Shown here: positions 1-11,655 of the stretch, one piece after another
How the letters are laid out: every line of letters begins with the position of its first letter
Numbering within the stretch: position 1 is the stretch's first letter
NCBI GenBank assembly: GCA_050084515.1
Contig: CM114272.1
Coordinates: 18,104,001 to 18,168,000, forward strand
Length of the DNA stretch: 64,000 nt
Source of the DNA: Blasia pusilla
Taxonomy: Eukaryota > Marchantiophyta > Marchantiopsida > Blasiales
Direction of reading: 5' to 3'
Notes under the pieces: generated by a model
The model's input: the letters and a program-made list of their open reading frames with translations, nothing else
The model's database searches: none
Told to the model about the DNA's origin: nothing
Translations under genes and position numbers: made by a program

Positions 1-1040
1 AAAAAACTCCTAAACACCGCAATGAAGTCATGTAACTCAATGGTTGCTACGGTCCTAAAACCTATGTTGTCATGTACCCATGTCATTCATCTTATACACC
101 CAAGTGGTAGGACACTCCATGTTTGGTTTGGAAAACCCCGCAAATTAGGGAGGGAAAAAAGAGGTCACGGACGCAGTGGTCTGAAGAACAACACTCGAGA
201 TCAATTACCAAGTAAGCCATAGCAAGTAGTAGTTCCCTCCTTTCATGGATGTTTGTCCATGTTTTATGTCAAGGTGAAGTTGAAAATGTCCAAGTTAGAG
301 TGAAAATAGTTCCTAAATAATACCCTTGTAAATCCCCCCCATTTGGCCTTTTACTCCACTATCGCTCAAAAATCTAGTGTCAACTCTTCACAAATAAAAG
401 TTTCATTAATTCCACTCCACTTTAAATAAAGATTTTTTACTTTCTTCTCTCAAAAAAACAAATAGTTTTCACTTTTCTACCCCCAGGTAAGGAGTTAGCA
501 CCAATTTTCTTTTGAATTTTCCCCTTCTCACAAAAGACGTAGCACTCTTGCAAAAATGATCACGGTTTGTTGATTGCATGTCAAAATGGAAAGCCATTTC
601 ATTAAAAAGATGCATAGCTCCGTAATCCATAGCATTAGGCAATCATGCCTTTATTGGCACTCCAATTGACAATTGGCATCAGCCTTTCTACAATTAATAT
701 GCAATCGCAACTCCTATGAATAATTTGGCAATGCTTTTGCATTCATTTTTCCACCAAAACCTCTGAGCTTGTAAAATAGAAAAAAATTTTGCAATATACT
801 CTCAAGAGCCCTAGCATGGTCGACAAGGTCCCCATACTCAAATCCTACCCAAAATTCAGTAGTAATTCCTCGCACCTTTCTCTTGTACAAAAAATTAGCA
901 CAAAAAGAGGAGAAAAAAATGGCTCTCACTTCCATGAGCATTCCTATGAGACGCTAAATGGAGAGTATGGTCCCCAACCTGCAAAAACAATGAAACCAAG
1001 AAGTTCCCACTCCACAACTCTTCATTGTCGAGATCTTGCC
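1..1040. other. No gene recognised; AT-rich flank
   Basis: The stretch is AT-rich and broken by stops in all frames. The only open frames are short and show no recognisable domain. It directly precedes an antisense LTR fragment, so it is probably decayed repeat sequence, but I could not assign it to a family. Confidence 0.5.
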
Positions 1041-1049
1041 CTCATTTCT

Positions 1050-1430
1050 CTTTATATTCTATGGAACAAGAAAATTATCACACACATTCGATGTCTCTCT
1101 CATGTCAAACCAATCCCACTCTCCTACTAAGAGGTTTAGGTTATTGACAAGGCAAGGAAGACCATAGCTCTGCTGCCTCATGGACAGAGGTTTAACAAAG
1201 AGAGAATGAGTTCTCAAACTTACTCTCCTTGGCCTATAACCCTTCCCTCTCCCCGGACTCTCTCCGTAATGACTTATGCACACAAGTCACCTCCTTGGCT
1301 CTTGACCAATAGTAGGGTGTGAAGGGCCACTTACATAAATACAAAGTTAAATATGTTTACAATAAGAACTAGCCCAAAATAGTAAGTTACTCAACATTTC
1401 TCTAAATGAGTCCAAAATAGGGGGGAACTT
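1050..1430 (-). mobile_element. Ty3/gypsy-type LTR fragment (antisense)
   Basis: On the minus strand this stretch aligns in order with the LTR-like sequence at 43,931-45,399 and 57,790-58,400. Shared blocks are the segment ending in 'acttactattt', the 'ggcccttcac/gaccaatagt' equivalent of the 'cttgacc' block, the 'agctcattctctctttgtt' block (here with small changes) and the 'tctcattaggagag' block. Several short indels separate it from the other copies, so it is old. No coding sequence of the parent element lies beside it. The exact ends cannot be set by eye. Confidence 0.6.
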
Positions 1431-2689
1431 CTTAAGCTATCGTGGTGCTTAGCAGATCATCACTAACCTCTTGCAATTGAGGCTCTCTTCAGACCTCCTG
1501 AAAGGTAGCCTACGGATACTTGTTAATCTAATGTAAAGGACATGATATTGCGCACAAGCATGGGCTCCACAAAAAGCATAGGATATAAGTAGCATTATCA
1601 AGTTTTGGCAATTCCTGTTGACTCTAAAGGGAACACATTCCTTCAGATAGGGTGGAGCAAAGGCAATCTAGAGATGCCTTCCTGAGTCTATTGAACCTTA
1701 TGTGTTTTCTCCTTCTTGGGGTGTTTATGGTATATTTGGAATATGCCCTATACTTTTTTGGGATTGAATTGTGAAAGTAAACTAGTAAACTTCTACTTCG
1801 AGTCCTTACTCATGGAAAGCGTTCGTCACGGTAGGAGGACTTGCGATCAAGCCTTTATTGATTGGGATGCAATTATGGAGTTGGGTACAATAGCAACTAA
1901 CTTCTCATTTCTTGATTTCAATATTACATATTATCTTGATTTTAAGAATTAAAGTTGATTCACTCTTATGTCATTTGCAATCTCATATGTTGCATCCAAA
2001 CAAGGAGCAAGGCCTAGAGAGGGTGAATTGATGCCCAACGGTTGACCAAATGTTGTGCTAGTGGTGAATCTTGTTGAGCTCAAGCTGAAAATGTTTAAGA
2101 GGAGAACCACTCAACCGTTGGAGTCAAATATTGATTCAACATTCGAGAGTGATGAGGAGAAGGATATTGACCTTGATGTTGATAGCAAGGTTTGTGCACC
2201 GCTTGGATAGTTAGAGAGTTACAGGGATGTGACATCTAGCTGGGCCATCCACAACCAACATAAACATTTTGTTAGCCCCTTGAACCTTTATTAGGCTTCA
2301 AGTGGCACTACATCTACATGACCCCACGTGGGACTAGACAAGTTATATTTATCTGCATCCATCATAGGTTCAGTTATGTTTAGATGCTTGCATGGCACAC
2401 TTGGTGCATGCCAAGGATATAAAACAAGTTGGTAGTTCTACAAGTAAGTGAGGAAACTTTATCTATATGTAGTATATATTAATTGTGTGAATGTATTGCT
2501 CAATGAAGGGGTTAATGTCAGTTTATGCACTTCAAGAAAAGATGTTGCAAGTCCTTCTCCTCTTCCCATACTCTCCATTTAGTGAGTATCTATCCAGTCG
2601 TTTGCAAGTTTTCTACTAGTGTAAGAAAACATGACCATACAACCTACTTTTAAGGAGTAAAAATTTCAACCTTGCGAGTATTTTGCAAC
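1431..2689. other. No gene recognised; decayed repeat-like DNA
   Basis: An AT-rich stretch with no long open frame and no recognised domain. Around 2,030-2,200 a broken frame encodes an acidic Glu/Asp-rich segment, which resembles nothing I can name. Confidence 0.4.
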
Positions 2690-2975
2690 ACTACCAGATT
2701 CGTGGCGACTTTGTAAGTCACAAGAGCGCGAACTCAATTCTAGTAGACTTCAATATAAACAAAATTGAATTTCTAATTTGCTAGCATTTGACTCAAACAT
2801 ATGAATTTGACTGGCAAACTGTTACTACAATGTGGATCAAAAGGATATTCCTACATCTGCAGTTGAGTTGCAATTTGTTCACAATTGGCTCAGAAATCTT
2901 ATGCAACTTTGCTATGTGCGAATTGCGAGTTTGAATTGCATGAGGCTCAAAGAGTTTCCAATCGTAAAGATTCTA
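2690..2975. repeat. TTGCAA/CTCGCAA-rich degenerate repeat
   Basis: Motifs such as TTGCAA, ACTCGCAA and 'caattg' recur every few tens of bases. A similar motif vocabulary fills 41,340-42,130 in the other orientation. The two regions look like degenerate copies of one non-coding repeat, but the alignment is loose and I saw no terminal structure. Confidence 0.3.
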
Positions 2976-3044
2976 GAATTAAATTGATTTATGAACTTTT
3001 TTCATTCAATTCATGCAACATTTCAATCAAATGAGCCAAAAGAT

Positions 3045-3215
3045 GCAAGAAAGAATGAAATTGCAAGGCACTTGCATATGTCGTTTAATACTTTCCTTAA
3101 AACATACGCTCACCATTCCCTTAACAATTATCAACTCACCCATCTCTCTCCATTGTCTCTACTTCTTCTTGAAAAGACATCTCAATGGCATCCCTTTATA
3201 TATGTGGAATCCAAG
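3045..3215 (+). pseudogene. RLE-type LINE remnant, C-terminal fragment
   Basis: The plus-strand reading contains HLHMSFNTFLKTYAHHSLN, which matches HLHVSFDTFLKTCAHHSLE near the end of the endonuclease part of the LINE at 16,201-19,737. The nucleotide match continues through the following 'catctcaatggc' stretch, equivalent to 'catctcagtggt' in the other copy. Nothing upstream of the tail is recognisable, so this is a short 3' fragment left by 5' truncation or by decay. It belongs to the same subfamily as the large copy and is oriented opposite to it. Confidence 0.7.
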
Positions 3216-3399
3216 TGATATGTGAACAATCATCTCATCATTCATGCACATATGACCAATTACGAGTGTTTGTATGGCATTAGTCTCAAGCTATTAATCA
3301 TATAACTCGTATGTTATATAATGTATTGTTAGTTTGCCTATTGTTTTACTTTATTTCATTTGGTTTTTTTTTCATTTAAGACCTCTCCCCTTCGAAATG

Positions 3400-3445
3400 T
3401 TTTCTCCATTTGTCCTATTTGAAGTAATAGGACAAATGGAGAAAA
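3400..3445. repeat. Perfect 20-bp inverted repeat, 6-nt loop
   Basis: Positions 3,400-3,419 are exactly the reverse complement of 3,426-3,445, with the loop TGAAGT between them. The arm starts TTTTCTCCATTTG. It lies on the border between AT-rich repeat DNA and the GC-rich island. It could be a fold-back scar, a MITE end pair or a small-RNA hairpin; sequence alone does not decide. Confidence 0.85.
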
Positions 3446-4469
3446 TTTATCAGGAATTTTTGTTACCGGGGAAGTGGAGAAGATGGATTAAACTAACTAT
3501 AGGCTCGACCGCCGAGATATAGGCACCTGCCAAACTGCCCTCCGCCTACACACCTACCTTAGTTAGCTAGAAGTGGGGAGGCCTCGATAACAGCAGGAGG
3601 TTGAGAGTACAAGACTCCAAGTCAATGAAGCTGATAAGGCTGACGGAGCACAGTTAGGGAATCGGAAACTTTTATAGCACCGCAAAACTCGTGTGCACTA
3701 GCTGGACAGGCCACATTTGTCAGTGGATGGATGCCAGGGGCGGGAGGACGTAAGAGACGCTAGCTGCCCAGAAAATCTGTACAGTGATGGGGGATGGAGG
3801 GCGTTCCAGAATCTGCCTGCTGTAATACCGCGCTGGACTACAAACTATCAAACCGGGATTTCGGGAAGTAGGGATCTAGCTAATAATAGTATGCGCATTG
3901 TCAAAGGTTGGCATCTGTGTGCGCACACTATTCCTGGAGGCAGACTTCCGCACCCAGAAGTCGCTACAATCCCTAGGGTGTTGCGGCGTGGCCTCCACGT
4001 TCCCTGCGCTGGCCGGTCTCGCCCCACTCTACTTTGCGTGTTACGGAAGATCTGGACGAGTCCTCCAAGGTTACGAGCGCCGCGCGTCTTTACTGGGGTT
4101 GGACGGAGATCTCCTCCCCCGTTCCATCCGTCATAAGGATGGACTCGTCCTTGGAGCAGAGGAAAGGCCGGGAAATTCCTTGGCACCAGCAGGTGAGAAT
4201 TTAGGATTCGTCCGATGTCGTTGCACAACGAATACGCGGAAAACAGAGAGGAATGATAAATAAACAAATAAATAAAAACCGTGGCTTGAGAAATGAGCTG
4301 CCGGAGTAGAGTTCCCAGTACGTTTTTGTCCGATCTACGTTTCCCACGGAGGGGGTGCTGAAGTCCAAGGCTTCTAGAAGCACGCTCGAAAGGTTGCAGT
4401 TCTGGCTCAAGAAAATTGACCTCGGAGTCGAGGGGCCTTTCTTGACAGCTCTAAGGGGAGGACGGCACC
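3446..4469. other. Start of GC-rich island; no gene recognised
   Basis: GC and CpG content rise sharply here. Overlapping open frames of about 120-140 codons occur on both strands at 3,717-4,267, as expected by chance in GC-rich DNA. None shows a domain, low-complexity signature or splice context that would support a gene. Confidence 0.45.
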
Positions 4470-4701
4470 GTCCAGAGCAGTGCTCGGCAAGGATTTTTAT
4501 GCATACCGGTAGCTTTCCGAGAGAACTCTCAAGGTAGTCGGCAATTTCTCCACTCTAGCCGGTTTCTTTTTAATTTTAAAAAAAAACTCACTTTTCTTTT
4601 CAGAAATTTTCCAAAACTTTCAGATTTGAACCGGAAATCGCACGTTCTCAACCGGCTTCTTTAACAAAGAATGCCGGTTCTTGCCGAGCATTGGTCCAGA
4701 G
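4470..4701. mobile_element. hAT-like MITE with perfect 8-bp target duplication
   Basis: The element occupies 4,478-4,693 (216 bp). It starts CAGTGCTCGGCAAG and ends CTTGCCGAGCATTG, giving terminal inverted repeats of 14 bp with one mismatch. It is flanked on both sides by an identical GTCCAGAG (4,470-4,477 and 4,694-4,701). An 8-bp duplication and CA..TG ends are the pattern of the hAT superfamily. There is no coding capacity, so it is non-autonomous. A diverged relative lies at 32,178-32,375. Confidence 0.85.
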
Positions 4702-7700
4702 ACCACGGAATGAGGCTCTTTAGGTGGGCGACCACCGTTCCTCCAAACGCCTCGTGCCAATTCTTGTAGTAGGGTTCGGCGTACATTCTGGGTACCATCC
4801 ACGGGGAATCAACGGAGTTACCGGACGGAGGAAACTTTGGCGTCCCTCGTTACACGGAGCGGCGGGAGATCGCGAGCTATCATTGGTCAGTCCGGAGCCT
4901 GCGCCGTCAGTTGATGTCAACGGCGGAAAACTACATGGCGGCGCATTCGCTTGCCTGGACTCTGGAGGGAGGGAGGGAAGGAGGGATAGTTGGCAGTCGA
5001 CGTCCCTCTGCTGCTTTTGCAGATCTGGATCTCGCTCGCTACAGTAGCGAGAGAGAGAGAGAGATCGATCATCGATCCTGCGTGCCGGCCTACGCAGGGC
5101 AGTCCTGTTCTGGCGACTGTCACAGTACAGTATAGTACAGTAGCTAAGGATGGCAGACTCGCAGTGCCCGGAGAGTTTGGGAGTATGTAAGAAGATTGGA
5201 CGTAGGCTAGCGGTCCCATGTCTACTACATTTGCTGACGCCAACGAGCACTTCGCTGCACTGCCAGTACCCCTCCCCCCTCATAGGGGCTAGGACGATCA
5301 GTCCGGTAGACTTGCTTGCAATACGCAGGCCTCACTCGAGCTGATATCTCAGATTGCGGTCCCATTCTGTCTACCAATAATGATGAACATGCAACTTGTA
5401 AGGTAATACAATTTTAAGCAGAGCACCCAATCGCAAGGGCCTGTTGGCTTCCTTCTGAGGGCGGGCGGGCACGCGAGATGAGCTAAGCCTCGACATCTTC
5501 ACCCAGGTAGAGCTCGTCACGCTACCTCGCCACAGTGGCCGAAGATTAAAAAGGTTCTCCAGTAGCTGCAGCAATTTCTTTGGCAGTCCTCGAGTACAGG
5601 AGTAGCAGGGAATGGTGACGAGTGTGGGTCCTCTGACATGGGCGCCCTGGCCCCTGCACCTATCACATTGGCCTCGCATTACCTATAACAATTTTATTTC
5701 CTAGTCTAAACTCGAAAGCTCTCATTGCAAACTTTCGCCAATTAAGTCTTTCTGGAAAGACAACCACAAACGGGGATCTGCACATGTACGTCTGGAGTTT
5801 CAGCTCACGGACTTGCACGAGATGCGCTGTCGGTGTCTACGCTCCTCGCTAACTAACCAACTTCTCTTCTCGAGAGAAACCGCTGCACCAAGCGCGCGGG
5901 AGTTGGCCGGCGATCTACAACTGCCTATAGACAGACGCTGCGCACTTGGGCTTGAGCTCCGTTTCAATTTTTTCCCCGTCCCGTGATCGCAGTAAATGTT
6001 TCTAGAGTATGGTAAGTCACGTATCTAATAGCTATCTCTCCAGGGAATAAGTGTTCCCGCGCTGAGGCCATGAGCTGAACGACAAAAGATGTGAAAGAGC
6101 TCGACCAAAACTGATTTTAAATTATTAGGCGATCCAGTTCCAACAGCTTATTCGAACGCTTTTGGTACGTGGTCGAGGACTTCCGTTCTGAAAGTGATTC
6201 GCCCGCAATCTACCTGCTCGCTCCCCATTACCATGTAGATACCCAACGGGAAGCGGGGTCAGCTCCTCTCATCTCCTATGTCACTCAAATGTTTGCGCTG
6301 TCCCCGAGAAAATGATTACCCACCTGAGTCTCTTGACAAAGCTCGGGCCATCTACCAGGCCCTGTGCACACAATGACGTTGGTACATTCTCTACCTTTGC
6401 CAATTTGAAGATGTAGACTACAATGCCATCTGCAGCCTCAGGAAGTTTCCCCTGCGCACCAGAAATCCTTGTGCGTGCACCCATACAGCTACAGTCCTGA
6501 AGTCCCGCCATATCGCATTTATATATAAGCACTTCTGAAATTGTAGTTGTGGTAGGTGTGAACATTCAAGAGATCCTGACGACTCGCTTCAGTGGATGTA
6601 ATGTGCAGGTTAGAAAATTGAAGTTCGTGTGATCACTTTCACATGTAGATGGAGATCAGCAAACCCCGCAGGAAGGCGACTATTTTCCGCCAACTCCCAT
6701 GTATGGATTCTGTCCCATGACATCTGAGCGAGTCCAAGCTTAGCTACAGGAAAGCCGATCCAATTGGATGAGCTCTTACGACATCAAGGAAAAGGTTTTC
6801 CGCGATGCCCACATAATCGCAGAAAGAGAGACCAGGAACTCGTGCACATTGACGCGATGAAACTACTGAAAGGACGCAATTTGAGCTATCCAAGCCTAAC
6901 ATCATCATTGCTCATCCTGACCAAACGAATCATTCTATGCCAACGACAGAGTGACCTGCGCGGATTGTTGTCGATCTTTCGGACACCACACCAGCTTTCA
7001 CGCCTCCTTTCTTTCTGTCTCTAGAGGCCTTGAAAGCCATGGATTCGATTTGTGTATGCATGTACACGGAAACCCTACATGGCTCAGGAAACTGCGGTCG
7101 TATTCAACGTGTCACCGAGCAACGTAATTCATAGATGAACGAAGTCGACCTAATCGGTGAAGATACGTACGCCAAACACACTTCCGACCTGGATAGAGGG
7201 AATCGCACTCTTCTAATATCCCTCTCGCTTTCTAGAGAAACGTCAAGTCCCCGACGTAAGAGGTCTGAATAGTTTTGACTGTCCGAAGAGTTGCGCAGAC
7301 GTATGTTGCCATGGAGCCCTCGCACTTCCTGGGAAACACGTCACGAGTGATGGCATCCAATAAATGTGGAGTCGAGCGGTCTAGATATGACCGTTCGCAT
7401 GCAGAGCTCTCATCGATTTCCTCGATAAATTTAAACTTCAGAGGACATCGTTACCAAATGTATGCACCGTCAGGGTCGACTGAATGGAAATACTGAAATC
7501 CTGGAGCCAAGCAACAGCGTTATTGTGCGGCGTTTAGATCCAACACCTACAATTTTACTAGATCTCCGTTGATGGGAAATAGCCTCCACGTTCCGGTTCC
7601 ACGTTCAGGTACCGCAAACAAACGCATCGACCGACTGGAAGATAAACTTCCGTCGGACTTGAAACATCACACTACTTCCCGATAAATCTTCGGTACTATC

Positions 7701-7973
7701 TTTGCCGACGAGATGCCCTCGTGAAATGTGGGATTTGGATCATCGTCAAGAAATCCAAGGGATAGATCCATCGGAGACTCCGTATGCCAAGAGATATGGA
7801 CGGGTCTTCGGGTCATCCGCTCACAATGGTCGGCCAATTCATCCAAGATAGAGGTGAGGACAAATTGACACATGACAAACAAGTTTGTGAAATTTCCAAG
7901 TGACAACTCCCAGTGCCGCACCGGTTTCGTAAGAATCGAATTACAGATCGAACCGTCTGGGAAAGGCTAGAGA
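4702..7973. other. GC-rich, gene-poor stretch
   Basis: No convincing exon or domain was found in either strand. A pyrimidine/purine run with GA repeats is present near 5,048-5,065. A 102-codon minus frame at 5,371-5,679 has a few CxxC pairs but no recognisable fold and no family resemblance. This is downstream of the HD-Zip gene and may include distal regulatory sequence. Confidence 0.4.
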
Positions 7974-7979
7974 TTTATT
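7974..7979 (-). terminator. Candidate polyadenylation signal of the HD-Zip gene
   Basis: The minus strand reads AATAAA here, about 550 nt after the HD-Zip stop codon. That is a plausible 3' UTR length. Plant polyadenylation signals are loose, so this is only a candidate. Confidence 0.25.
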
Positions 7980-8529
7980 GCAAAGACTGTACAGTAAAAG
8001 GCTGCAATTCAGCCACACTAGTGCCTTCAGGAAGGCGGGCAACTGGTTCGTCACTGTGTTGGGAAACCTGCACAAGAACCTCTCCACGAAAATGGATTGA
8101 CTGGTCCTATGCTTAAATTATTGATATACACCCTAAAGGAATATCTTGTTACAAATGCAGTGATGTTACATCATTTCGCGCTCCTCAAGCCAGCGTAACA
8201 AAATGAGTGTAACAGCAAAGCAACTGAAGGTGAGCTTTCTCTCGCGCTACACTAAATCCTCAAAACCTCCTAGACTCCTTTACAGGAAATGCCCGAAGCC
8301 TTGCCTTGCCTCTCTCTACAGTGGTCGCCTGCAGTGAACCCGTTCTTGAAAGAAGAGTGGTCTCACCATCGGAGGACTTCGTGCTCTGAAACTTCTCATC
8401 ATCGCGAGACTCGACTCCTACAAACACATTCGTCCTTGCTAGCTGCTAGTTCGGCCGGAACAAAATCTTGATAATTGCAAGGTGGATCCGTCGCGTTAAA
8501 TTTTCCTTCAAATCACGAATCGTCTTCGT

Positions 8530-10344
8530 TCAGGGCCACTCCCACCACGGCATAGAGGTATGATCGTCCATGCCGTAGAAGTCATTACTACATTCTTGGA
8601 GCACATTAGAGCCATCTTCCAGTTTCACGGAGATCCGCTGATATCCATGGGGGGGTACAAGCCTCCCGCCGCACAGTTCTTCGGCAAATTGCACCATCGT
8701 CGCGTCCACGCCCGAGTCTGCGCTAGGGAACTGAGAGCAGATTAGCTTCTGGTCTACTCCTGGGGATAGACCGCTGTCAATTGGATGTGGGCTGTCCGCG
8801 TTCACTATCTCACTAGAATTGCTCTCCGAGCTGGTCGATCCTTCCTTATCTTTGCACTTCAGGAGCGGACAATCCCCGGCGGCTGTGGTCAGCTGCTGCT
8901 CCTGCTGCTGTTGAAAATCTTGTCCCATTTGTGGAGATAGCTCAGACTTCAAAGGCATTTCCAAATGCGGGGACAGCTGCACTGTTATATCGTGCTCTTC
9001 GGCTTCAAACACCTGACCGTCGAGTTTACTTTGCTTCTCCTTAGACTGAAGTTTGTTAGTCAGTCGTATGACCTGTCAAATCAATCAACGAGGAAGCGAA
9101 CACGCACGTGTCAACAAAACGCTTTCGGTAGCGGACACGACATGAAGAAAAGGTTTATCATACATCAGATCCCGGTTTCATTACATACATGTGAATGAGA
9201 TCTGGAGGACTCATCGAGTATAATCGTGTTCAGACATTCTTGGACGTTTGGTAGTGAGCACATGCGGAAGCCAAGTGCCATCGCATTCCCTTACAAAGAC
9301 AGATAATAGCATATGAACGGTCAGGGATAGTTAATCACCTCTGCCTGGAGCTTCTCCTTCTCCGCGAGGATTGAGGCATGGTTAGACTTTAGAGAGTCAT
9401 AGTCCATCTTCAGCACATCGAAATCACGCTCAAGCTGTTTTGTTTTCCAGCGTGCGCGGCGGTTTTGGAACCAAACTGCAACCTGACGAGGCTGAAGCCC
9501 TAGCTCCCGCGCGAGTTGCATTTTCCTCTCCGGCTCCAGTTTGTTTTCGAGCTCGAAGTTCCTCTCCAGAGACCTCACTTGGTCGGCAGTGAGCCTCCGT
9601 TTCTTCTCCACGTGATGAGCGCAGTCATCTGCAGCGTCATCGTCCCCAGTTTCCTCAGATGTGTCGAATATGGGATAGAAAGGCCGCTTCTGGCCTCCTC
9701 CCATGACCGCTTCTTCTAATCCTCCGACCGATCGAGGTGCTGCGGAGACAATGACAATGACACCAAATGTCCTGTTAGCTTCCACCGCTACTTTGAAAGG
9801 AACCATAAACCAGTAAAAGTCCACCCGTTCCGTAACACCGACAACCCTTCGTGCTATCCCACTAACCTCCACACTTGACACGATGTTGCACAGATTCCTA
9901 GAAAGGAATATGATAATAGAACTTCTGATTTCACCAAGGTTACCCCATTAAGGACTCCAATCTTGTCGACATGAGACTCGTTTGCGGGTCTAGGGTACGA
10001 AACCATCGAGAGATTCTCCTCCTACGTTCGGGAAATCTATCTCGTAAGACTCACTTCGTCGTCGGATATCATGATCACCCGATCAGATCCACCGTCTGAA
10101 AGGGGAATCACATTCTGGGCTCCTACGCGGTCCTTTAAGCAGACGGACCTCACCATGCGCTACCTCTTGTAATGACTATGAGAAAAGGAAGCCGAAGAAA
10201 GAACGAGTGAGAGATGTCCAACTAACCTTGCATGCCCGGGGCACCACACGATGCCAACATAGCGACCAAGGTATCGGCGGAGGTACTCTCGCTCCGCATG
10301 AGCATCACATTGGCAGCATTAAATGCCCGAGCACTTGCGGCCAT
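8530..10344 (-). CDS. HD-Zip class I homeobox transcription factor (3 exons)
   Basis: A plant-specific nuclear DNA-binding activator or repressor; HD-Zip I proteins bind as dimers to CAATNATTG-type sites and commonly act in abscisic acid, water-stress and growth responses. Exons on the minus strand are 10,344-10,227, 9,739-9,339 and 9,072-8,530; frames join exactly (118+401+543 nt) into 353 residues. Residues about 65-79 are acidic. The homeodomain covers about 84-140 and contains [10 protein letters not shown] at 129-138. Zipper positions L142, L149, L156, I163, L170 and L177 are spaced exactly seven apart, with the last supplied by exon 3. Residues 178-353 hold a short glutamine run, a Ser/Glu-rich acidic part and the terminal WWEWP, an aromatic-acidic tail typical of activation motifs. 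The ATG at 10,344 is in good context (accATGg). No frame defects are visible. Class I rather than II is favoured because the CPSCE motif after the zipper is absent. Confidence 0.93.
9073..9338 (-). other. Intron 2 of the HD-Zip gene
   Basis: The donor reads GAG|gtgatt and the acceptor ttgacag|GTC on the minus strand; 266 bp, phase 0. It interrupts the leucine zipper between the fifth and sixth heptad positions. Splicing restores the L177 heptad, which supports the assignment. Confidence 0.9.
9740..10226 (-). other. Intron 1 of the HD-Zip gene
   Basis: The donor reads CAAG|gttagt and the acceptor ctccgcag|CAC on the minus strand; 487 bp, phase 1. Reading through upstream of the acceptor in the exon 2 frame gives an ATG (at about 9.88 kb), but that extension lies inside the intron. 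Exon 1 is assigned because phase, donor quality and a compact coding segment all agree. Confidence 0.8.
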
Positions 10345-11655
10345 GGTAAATGTGCGAACTGTCAGCCTAGACGATTTTAGCAGACAAACGGTAGGTCGAA
10401 CTCTGGAGCTCCGCTTACAATTGCGGGCCAAGTATGCATCCGTTTTGAGACTCTACGCAGTGGTGTTAGGAGACCAGCATTCCTGTCTACCTCCGCCAAG
10501 CAGTAAGTTCCAACGCCTTCAAAATGCATACAGCCCCGGTGGTGGGCGGCTTCTGTAGCAATGAGGGGGACTTGGAAAGCATTCACAATTGCGTTGGAAT
10601 GCCGGCAGAGCTCCTTGGCTGGGTGTCGAAGCGAAGCGGAGGGGATGCGTTGTCCGGCATTAACAGATGAATGAATCTAGGAGTGCTCCACTCACGAGGT
10701 GAATGACCGCATGCGATGCCCAGTGCGGCGCAGCGCAGCTGAAGGCCGTGTCCTCTTCTTTTAAGACCTGTCTCGAACTCTTTACCGCGACTAATGCGCT
10801 ACGAGGTAGTGACACGGGAAAACAACTTCGGAGGAGCAGATGTGTGCTTATGTCCTAGTCGATAGACGAAGACTGCCACTCCACTGACTCAGATCTCACT
10901 TTCTGTGCTCAATAATGTGATAGCGAGCATCCGAAAGGTAAGCAGCACTGTGATTGTAACCGGCGATGTGCCTACACTTCCTTGTTCCTTCCTCCTCCTA
11001 CCTCTTGTGACGAGCAGCTGACAGATCTGGGTAGAACTCCTCCTCGGACCTCTCTCTTTCCGTCTCTCTGCGGGTGCGGGGTGCCCCTGCGGACTGACTT
11101 TGATAGAAGAAGGTCTGCGTTCCCCTGCTGTCTGTTTTTGTAGGCACTACCAGCTGCTCCCTCTGGTCACCCTCTCCTGCACTGCGCGGGCTGAGATCGC
11201 TTCTTCATCTATGCAACAGGCAGGCAGGCAGGCAGGCGGGCAGGCAGGCATGCAGGACGGTACAGACCACCCACTCGTGAGCTCTCTCGATCCCCAATTA
11301 CTCCTCCGCCTCCGTTTCCGAACGGAACGTCTATCGAGACCTCTCTCTTCTCTCTCGCTCGCTATCAGTGAATCCGATCTTCTTCTTCGAAACTCCCCGT
11401 TTCACTTCTTCCTCCCCTTTATGTCTCGCACGCACACACCTTCGACCACTGCTCTTCCAGAGCAGTAAGCGAGTGAGTGAATGAATGAAAGCGAAACCCA
11501 AGGCTGCTGTGCAATACAGTGCTGGTACCGGTGATTCTATACCACTATACCAATTGTCAAGTTCTTCTGGTGCTGTGTGCTGCGTCCGAGGCTCCGCTCG
11601 CTCTCCATAGTCGCCCGACAAATGGACTGCCTTGCCTTTGCCGTTAACTACCCCG
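10345..11655 (-). promoter_or_regulatory. Probable 5' UTR and leader intron of the HD-Zip gene
   Basis: Upstream of the start codon the minus strand has a possible acceptor (gctgacag about 20 nt before the ATG), which suggests an intron in the leader. Further upstream, 11,330-11,640 is rich in GA/CT simple sequence, common in plant 5' UTRs. Short frames here could be upstream ORFs if transcribed. The inference rests on context; no transcript evidence is available. Confidence 0.35.
11217..11256. repeat. (CAGG)n microsatellite
   Basis: About ten CAGG units with two imperfect units (CGGG, CATG). It lies within the presumed leader or promoter of the HD-Zip gene, so length variation could alter the transcript leader. 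Confidence 0.9.

Noticed and set aside
3717-4267. 139-codon frames on both strands
   Set aside because: Mutually overlapping frames in CpG-rich DNA with no recognisable motif or splice context.
5371-5679. Minus frame with CDRCRGQG and CYSC, possible zinc-binding protein
   Set aside because: Only two CxxC pairs with irregular spacing and no family resemblance; no exon continuation found.
9740-9881. N-terminal extension of the HD-Zip protein through an ATG upstream of exon 2
   Set aside because: The extension crosses a strong acceptor site, and exon 1 at 10,227-10,344 joins in the right phase; the extension is intron read-through.
10345-10431. Upstream in-frame ATG extending HD-Zip exon 1
   Set aside because: A candidate acceptor lies between it and the ATG at 10,344, and the extension is basic and unlike HD-Zip N termini.
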